NCBI GenBank assembly: GCA_910576785.1
Contig: CAJTJG010000002.1
Span: 1-64,000, forward strand
From: an uncultured Duncaniella sp.
GTDB lineage: Bacteria; Bacteroidota; Bacteroidia; Bacteroidales; Muribaculaceae
Direction of reading: 5' to 3'
DNA length: 64,000 nt
The notes under the pieces are model-generated. The model ran no database searches and was not told the origin of the DNA. It saw only the letters and a list, made by a program, of their open reading frames with translations. The position numbers were made by a program, and so were the translations under genes. Shown here one piece after another: positions 60,227 to 64,000 of the stretch; position 1 is the first letter of the stretch; the number at the start of each line of letters is the position of its first letter.

Positions 60227-61363
60227 ATGAAAAGAATCGTATTTCTTGACTATGTCCGCGTGGTGGCCTGCTTTCTTGTCATGCTTGTCCACGCGAGCGA
60301 GAATTTCTACGGTGCGCCCGGCTCCACCGACATGGCCGGACCGCAATCCCTGCTGCTAAATGAGACCGACCGTCTGTGGGTATCGGTCTACGATGGTTTC
60401 TCACGTATGTCAGTGCCGCTGTTCATCATTGTATCGGCATTCCTTCTGGTCCCGATGAAAAGCGGGGAGACGATGTGGAGTTTCTACCGTTCGAGAGCGC
60501 TGCGCATATTACCTCCCTTCATTATCTTCCTCGTGCTCTACAGCACACTCCCTATGCTGTGGGGGCAGATTGACAGCGCTACCTCTATGACCGATATAAG
60601 CCGCATCCCGCTCAACTTCCCCACCCTCGCGGGCCATCTGTGGTTCATGTACCCTCTCATCGGTCTGTATCTGTTCATCCCCATCATATCCCCCTGGATC
60701 AGAAATGCCGGTAAGCGCGAGGAGATTTTCTTCATAGCGCTCTTCGCCCTGTCGACGTGCATGCCATGGATGGCAAGGGTGTGGGGTGAGCTATGGGGTC
60801 AGTGCTTCTGGAACGAATACCATATGCTATGGTACTTCTCCGGCTATCTCGGCTATCTCGTGCTGGCCCATTACATAAGGGTGCATCTCGGATGGTCGCG
60901 CAGACGCCGCCTCACAGCAGGAGGCCTCGCTCTGGCCGCCGGAGCGTTTGTCACCATCTACAGTTTCTATATCCAGGCCACACCGGGTGTGCTTCATGAC
61001 ACTCCCGTCATCGAGACAGGATGGGCCTTCTGCACCATCAACTGTCTGGTGCTCACAGCAGGGGCTTTCCTCATGTTCACATGTATAGGTGAGAAAGCGG
61101 CCTGCCCTGCAGTGACCGAGATATCAAAACTAAGCTACGGCATGTATCTCATGCACATATTCTGGCTCGGATTCTGGGTAGGGATCTTCAAGACCGATTA
61201 CCCTCTGCCCACCCCCGCGGCCATCCCTGCCATAGCCATCGCCACGTTCCTGAGCTGCTATGCCACGGCCAAGGTAATATCCCTCGTCCCCGGCAGCAAA
61301 TGGATCATCGGCGCCGGGCGTGGCTTCAGATTCTCCAAATCATCACCAGTTCTTGCATCATGA
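60227..61363 (+). CDS. Acyltransferase family 3 membrane protein
   Basis: The 378-residue inner-membrane protein has about ten hydrophobic segments. The N-terminal IVFLDYVRVVACFLVMLVHAS contains the conserved D-x-x-R and H of the family. VPLFIIVSAFLL, FYRSRALRILPPF and GHLWFMYPLIGLYLFIPII follow, the usual Acyl_transf_3 motifs. Members transfer acetyl or other acyl groups to sugars of surface glycans, peptidoglycan or small molecules. Its last codons overlap the GH92 start by 4 bp, and it leads an operon with GH92 and a sugar kinase, so its role should relate to mannan or mannose metabolism. The substrate is unknown, and its presence in a degradative operon is unexpected. Confidence 0.88.
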   Translation: MKRIVFLDYVRVVACFLVMLVHASENFYGAPGSTDMAGPQSLLLNETDRLWVSVYDGFSRMSVPLFIIVSAFLLVPMKSGETMWSFYRSRALRILPPFIIFLVLYSTLPMLWGQIDSATSMTDISRIPLNFPTLAGHLWFMYPLIGLYLFIPIISPWIRNAGKREEIFFIALFALSTCMPWMARVWGELWGQCFWNEYHMLWYFSGYLGYLVLAHYIRVHLGWSRRRRLTAGGLALAAGAFVTIYSFYIQATPGVLHDTPVIETGWAFCTINCLVLTAGAFLMFTCIGEKAACPAVTEISKLSYGMYLMHIFWLGFWVGIFKTDYPLPTPAAIPAIAIATFLSCYATAKVISLVPGSKWIIGAGRGFRFSKSSPVLAS

Positions 61364-63537
61364 ACACTATGAAATACCTCAGACTCGTATCGCTTGGCGC
61401 GACTCTTGCATCAGCATTTGCCATGGCAACCGCCGGCCAACTGACATCACTCGTGGACACCCGCATCGGATCGGGTGGACACGGACATGTATTCGTCGGA
61501 GCAAACGTCCCGTTCGGACTCGTACAGGTAGGCCCCACAAGCATCCCGCAAGGATGGGACTGGTGTTCCGGATATCACGACAGCGATTCCACCGTGATAG
61601 GATTCTCCCACACCCATCTGTCGGGCACAGGATGCGGCGATCTGTTCGACATCACACTCATGCCCGTTACCGGAAAAGATCTCACTTATGCACGCGGAGT
61701 GGAGAGTGATCCCGGATCGGGGTTATGGTCCTATGCCGACCGGTCGCGCGAGGTGACCCGTCCGGGCTACTACAGCGTGCCGCTCGAGCGCTACGGCATC
61801 ACCGCCGAGATGACCTCCACATCGAGAGTCGGATTCCACCGCTATACCTTCCCGCAGTCGGCCGACGGTGCCGTGATAATCGACTTGCGCAACGGCGGTT
61901 GCGATGACCGCGCCACCGACGCATCCATGGCTCCGGCCGGCAACAATATGATAGTAGGCCACAGGCATTCACGAGGCTGGGCCAAGAATCAGAAAGTCTT
62001 TTTCGCCATGGAGTTCAGCCGTCCGTTCGACTCGTTCGAACTCATGGGCGATGACAAGCTGTATGGCCGTGCCGGATTCTCCACCGCTGACGGAGAGCGA
62101 ATACTCGTCAAAGTGGCACTCTCGCCGGTATCCATCGAAGGAGCACTCTTCAATCTCAGGGCCGAATTGCCCGGTTGGGACTTCGATGCCACAGCCGGAC
62201 GGGCCGATGAACTGTGGGAACGTGAGCTCTCCCGCATACGGGTGAAGACCACCGACGAGGAGGCCCGCAAGATATTCTACACATGCATGTACCACACCAT
62301 GATAGCTCCGTCGGAATTCTGCGATGTAAACGGCGACTACCGTGGAGCCAACGGCGAAGTGGTAAAGGACGCCCCCTTCAAGTGCTACACCACCTACTCG
62401 CTGTGGGACACCTACCGCGCCGCGATGCCTCTGCTGAGTATCACACAGCCGGAGAGATACCCCGACATGATAAACACCATGCTGGCAATATGCGACGAAC
62501 AGGGACGCCTGCCGGTATGGCACCTGTGGGGGTGTGAGACCGACTGCATGGTGGGCAACCCTGCAATACCCGTAGTGGCCGAGGCCATTGTCAACAATAT
62601 CCCCGGCGTAGACCGCACAAAAGCCTACAATGCCCTGCTCACCACTGCCATGAACCCCGGCAGAGGCAACGGCTTGAGAATGGAACTCGGATACATCCCG
62701 TGCGACAAGTTCAAGGAAGCGATAGCCTACGACATGGAATATGCCCTGGCCGACGGCGCGATAGCCAAGGCCGCCCTCGTCATGGGCGACACCCTCAACC
62801 ACATATACTTCACCGGACGCAGCCATTCCTACCGCAATTATTTCGATCCGGCCAGCGGATTCATGAGAGGACGGATGCATGACGGGGCATGGCGCACGCC
62901 ATTCAACGAATTTGACACCTCCCACCGCTCCAACGACTACTGCGAGGGAAATGCATGGCAATACACATGGCTCGTGCCCCACGATGTGGAGGGGCTGCGC
63001 GAATGCTTCGGCTCCAACGCCCGTATGACCGAGAAACTCGACTCGCTCTTCACCATAAGCTCCGAACTGGCCGGTGAGGACATATCGCCCGACGTATCCG
63101 GATTCATCGGACAATACGCCCATGGCAATGAGCCAGGACATCACATAGTGTATCTCTACACCTATCTCGGCCAGCCCCACAAGACCGCCGACAAGGTGAG
63201 GGAAATACTATCCACGCTCTACACCACCGGACATGACGGTCTGGCCGGCAACGAAGATGTAGGACAGATGTCCGCATGGTACATACTCTCCTCTCTGGGC
63301 TTCTACGAGGTGGATCCAGGCAGCGGCGAATTCAGATTCGGAACACCGCTTTTCGATGAAGCCGAAATTGACGTGCCCGGCGGAACATTCCGCATCACCG
63401 CACAGGGCAATTCCGACCGCAACCGCTACATCAAGAGCATGACTCTCAACGGGAAGCCTTACCGCAAGCCCTATATCACATATGCCGATATCATGAAGGG
63501 GGGCGAGCTCAAAATAAAAATGACATCAAAGAAATAA
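61360..63537 (+). CDS. GH92 alpha-mannosidase, second copy, non-alpha-1,2 type predicted
   Basis: Start placed at ATG 61360 (ATGA overlap with the acyltransferase stop), giving 725 residues with signal peptide MKYLRLVSLGATLASAFAMA from residue 4. GH92 motifs: VDTRIGSGGHGHVFVGANVPFG, GFSHTHLSGTGCGD, DYCEGNAWQYTW with candidate acid Glu529, GQYAHGNEPGHH, and LAGNEDVGQMSAWY with base Asp633. At the position where the 40225-42528 enzyme has IHE this one has DVSGFIG, so the His-Glu pair associated with alpha-1,2 cleavage is absent and another linkage (for example alpha-1,3) is likelier. It is exported, probably periplasmic, and 20 bp from the ROK kinase. Confidence 0.93.
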   Translation: MNTMKYLRLVSLGATLASAFAMATAGQLTSLVDTRIGSGGHGHVFVGANVPFGLVQVGPTSIPQGWDWCSGYHDSDSTVIGFSHTHLSGTGCGDLFDITLMPVTGKDLTYARGVESDPGSGLWSYADRSREVTRPGYYSVPLERYGITAEMTSTSRVGFHRYTFPQSADGAVIIDLRNGGCDDRATDASMAPAGNNMIVGHRHSRGWAKNQKVFFAMEFSRPFDSFELMGDDKLYGRAGFSTADGERILVKVALSPVSIEGALFNLRAELPGWDFDATAGRADELWERELSRIRVKTTDEEARKIFYTCMYHTMIAPSEFCDVNGDYRGANGEVVKDAPFKCYTTYSLWDTYRAAMPLLSITQPERYPDMINTMLAICDEQGRLPVWHLWGCETDCMVGNPAIPVVAEAIVNNIPGVDRTKAYNALLTTAMNPGRGNGLRMELGYIPCDKFKEAIAYDMEYALADGAIAKAALVMGDTLNHIYFTGRSHSYRNYFDPASGFMRGRMHDGAWRTPFNEFDTSHRSNDYCEGNAWQYTWLVPHDVEGLRECFGSNARMTEKLDSLFTISSELAGEDISPDVSGFIGQYAHGNEPGHHIVYLYTYLGQPHKTADKVREILSTLYTTGHDGLAGNEDVGQMSAWYILSSLGFYEVDPGSGEFRFGTPLFDEAEIDVPGGTFRITAQGNSDRNRYIKSMTLNGKPYRKPYITYADIMKGGELKIKMTSKK

Positions 63538-63557
63538 ACCATAAACACCTGATACCA

Positions 63558-64000
63558 ATGTACAAGAACGACAATCGCATTGTAGCCACACTTGACGCCG
63601 GTGGCACCAATCTCGTATTCGGAGCCATGCGTGGCTGCGAATTCATCACCGACCCCATCACACTCCCCTCGCGTGCCGAGGATCTTGACCTCTGCCTCGC
63701 AACCATCGTGGAGGGCTTCACACGTATCTTCGACTCGCTTGACGAGAAACCCGTGGCCATAAGCTTCGCCTTCCCCGGCCCGGCCGACTACCGTGCCGGT
63801 ATCATCGGGGGATATCTGCCCAACTTCCCGTCATTCCGCGACGGCGTGGCTCTCGGGCCGTTCCTTCAGGAGAAATTCGGACTACCGGTGTTCATCAACA
63901 ATGACGGTGATCTCTATGCCTTCGGCGAGGCTACCGGCGGGGTGCTGCCGGAGATAAACCGCCGCATCAAGGCCCTCGGCGGCAAGAAAGAATACAAGAA
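63558..64000 (+). CDS. ROK-family sugar kinase, N-terminal part (cut by window edge)
   Basis: The first 147 codons are visible. The phosphate-binding LDAGGTNLVFGAM is at residues 13-25, SFAFPGPADY at about 77-86, and FINNDGDLYAFGEATGG at about 115-131, the ROK catalytic-Asp region. The frame is open to the right edge. ROK kinases phosphorylate glucose, mannose, fructose or amino sugars. Directly behind a GH92 alpha-mannosidase, a cytoplasmic mannose kinase feeding mannose 6-phosphate is the best guess. The C-terminal zinc motif is outside the window. Confidence 0.88.
   Translation, partial: MYKNDNRIVATLDAGGTNLVFGAMRGCEFITDPITLPSRAEDLDLCLATIVEGFTRIFDSLDEKPVAISFAFPGPADYRAGIIGGYLPNFPSFRDGVALGPFLQEKFGLPVFINNDGDLYAFGEATGGVLPEINRRIKALGGKKEYK

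Noticed and set aside
1..64000. CRISPR arrays, tRNA or rRNA genes, complete insertion sequences with transposase
   Set aside because: I looked for regularly spaced repeats, cloverleaf-like sequences, conserved rRNA segments and transposase frames in the intergenic regions and saw none; short or divergent RNA genes could still be missed without a covariance search.

Overview
The window looks like a chromosome segment of a gut Bacteroidales bacterium. Family Muribaculaceae is my guess, not something I could test. The grounds are tandem SusC/SusD pairs, many Sec- or lipobox-exported glycosidases, promoters of the Bacteroidota type (TTTG, 19-20 bp, TAnnTTTG) and almost no Shine-Dalgarno sequences. 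Two polysaccharide utilization loci (PULs) flank a short stretch of surface-polysaccharide genes and toxin-antitoxin modules.

Region 1 (1-30.8 kb) is a glucuronoarabinoxylan PUL. The minus-strand run contains the conserved xylan core xusA-xusB-xusC-xusD-xusE plus the gene at the xyn10C position, then GH30, GH98 and two tandem paralogous carbohydrate-binding module proteins, one cut by the left edge. Two GH43 genes lie upstream of xusA. A divergent plus-strand operon encodes a GH115 alpha-glucuronidase, a GH43 and a GH43-CBM6-CE1 fusion. The GH10-like protein has lost both catalytic glutamates and probably serves as a binding protein, so endo-cleavage would fall to GH30 and GH98. A 338-bp MITE-like element sits between xusC and xusD, and its 3-bp target duplication is the xusC stop codon.

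Region 2 (30.8-38.7 kb) contains gmd, a HigBA/RelE-like toxin-antitoxin pair, a three-gene surface-polysaccharide set (flippase, FrhB-like iron-sulfur protein, pyruvyltransferase) with 4-bp overlaps, and a tripartite hipB-hipS-hipT module with a split HipA kinase. The toxin-antitoxin genes look AT-richer than their neighbours. A perfect 50-bp inverted repeat separates the xylan operon from gmd.

Region 3 (38.7-64 kb) is an alpha-mannan PUL. In transcription order the minus-strand operon is: surface glycan-binding lipoprotein, GH76 endo-mannanase, SusC, SusD, DUF3823 lipoprotein, an unassigned TIM-barrel protein, a DUF4965/DUF1793-type protein, a GH92 and a GH125. Beyond it are an unusual regulator and a plus-strand operon of membrane acyltransferase, second GH92 and ROK sugar kinase (cut by the right edge).

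The most novel candidate is the regulator at 57332-59929. It has a signal peptide, a LamG-like and kelch-like periplasmic part, one membrane helix, and a cytoplasmic winged helix plus BTAD/TPR region like actinobacterial SARP activators. The gene is bracketed by two intergenic regions that share the direct repeat GGGTTAAT-N3-GGGTTAAT with 11-bp periodicity, the geometry expected of SARP operators. This suggests a one-component membrane SARP circuit controlling mannan use.
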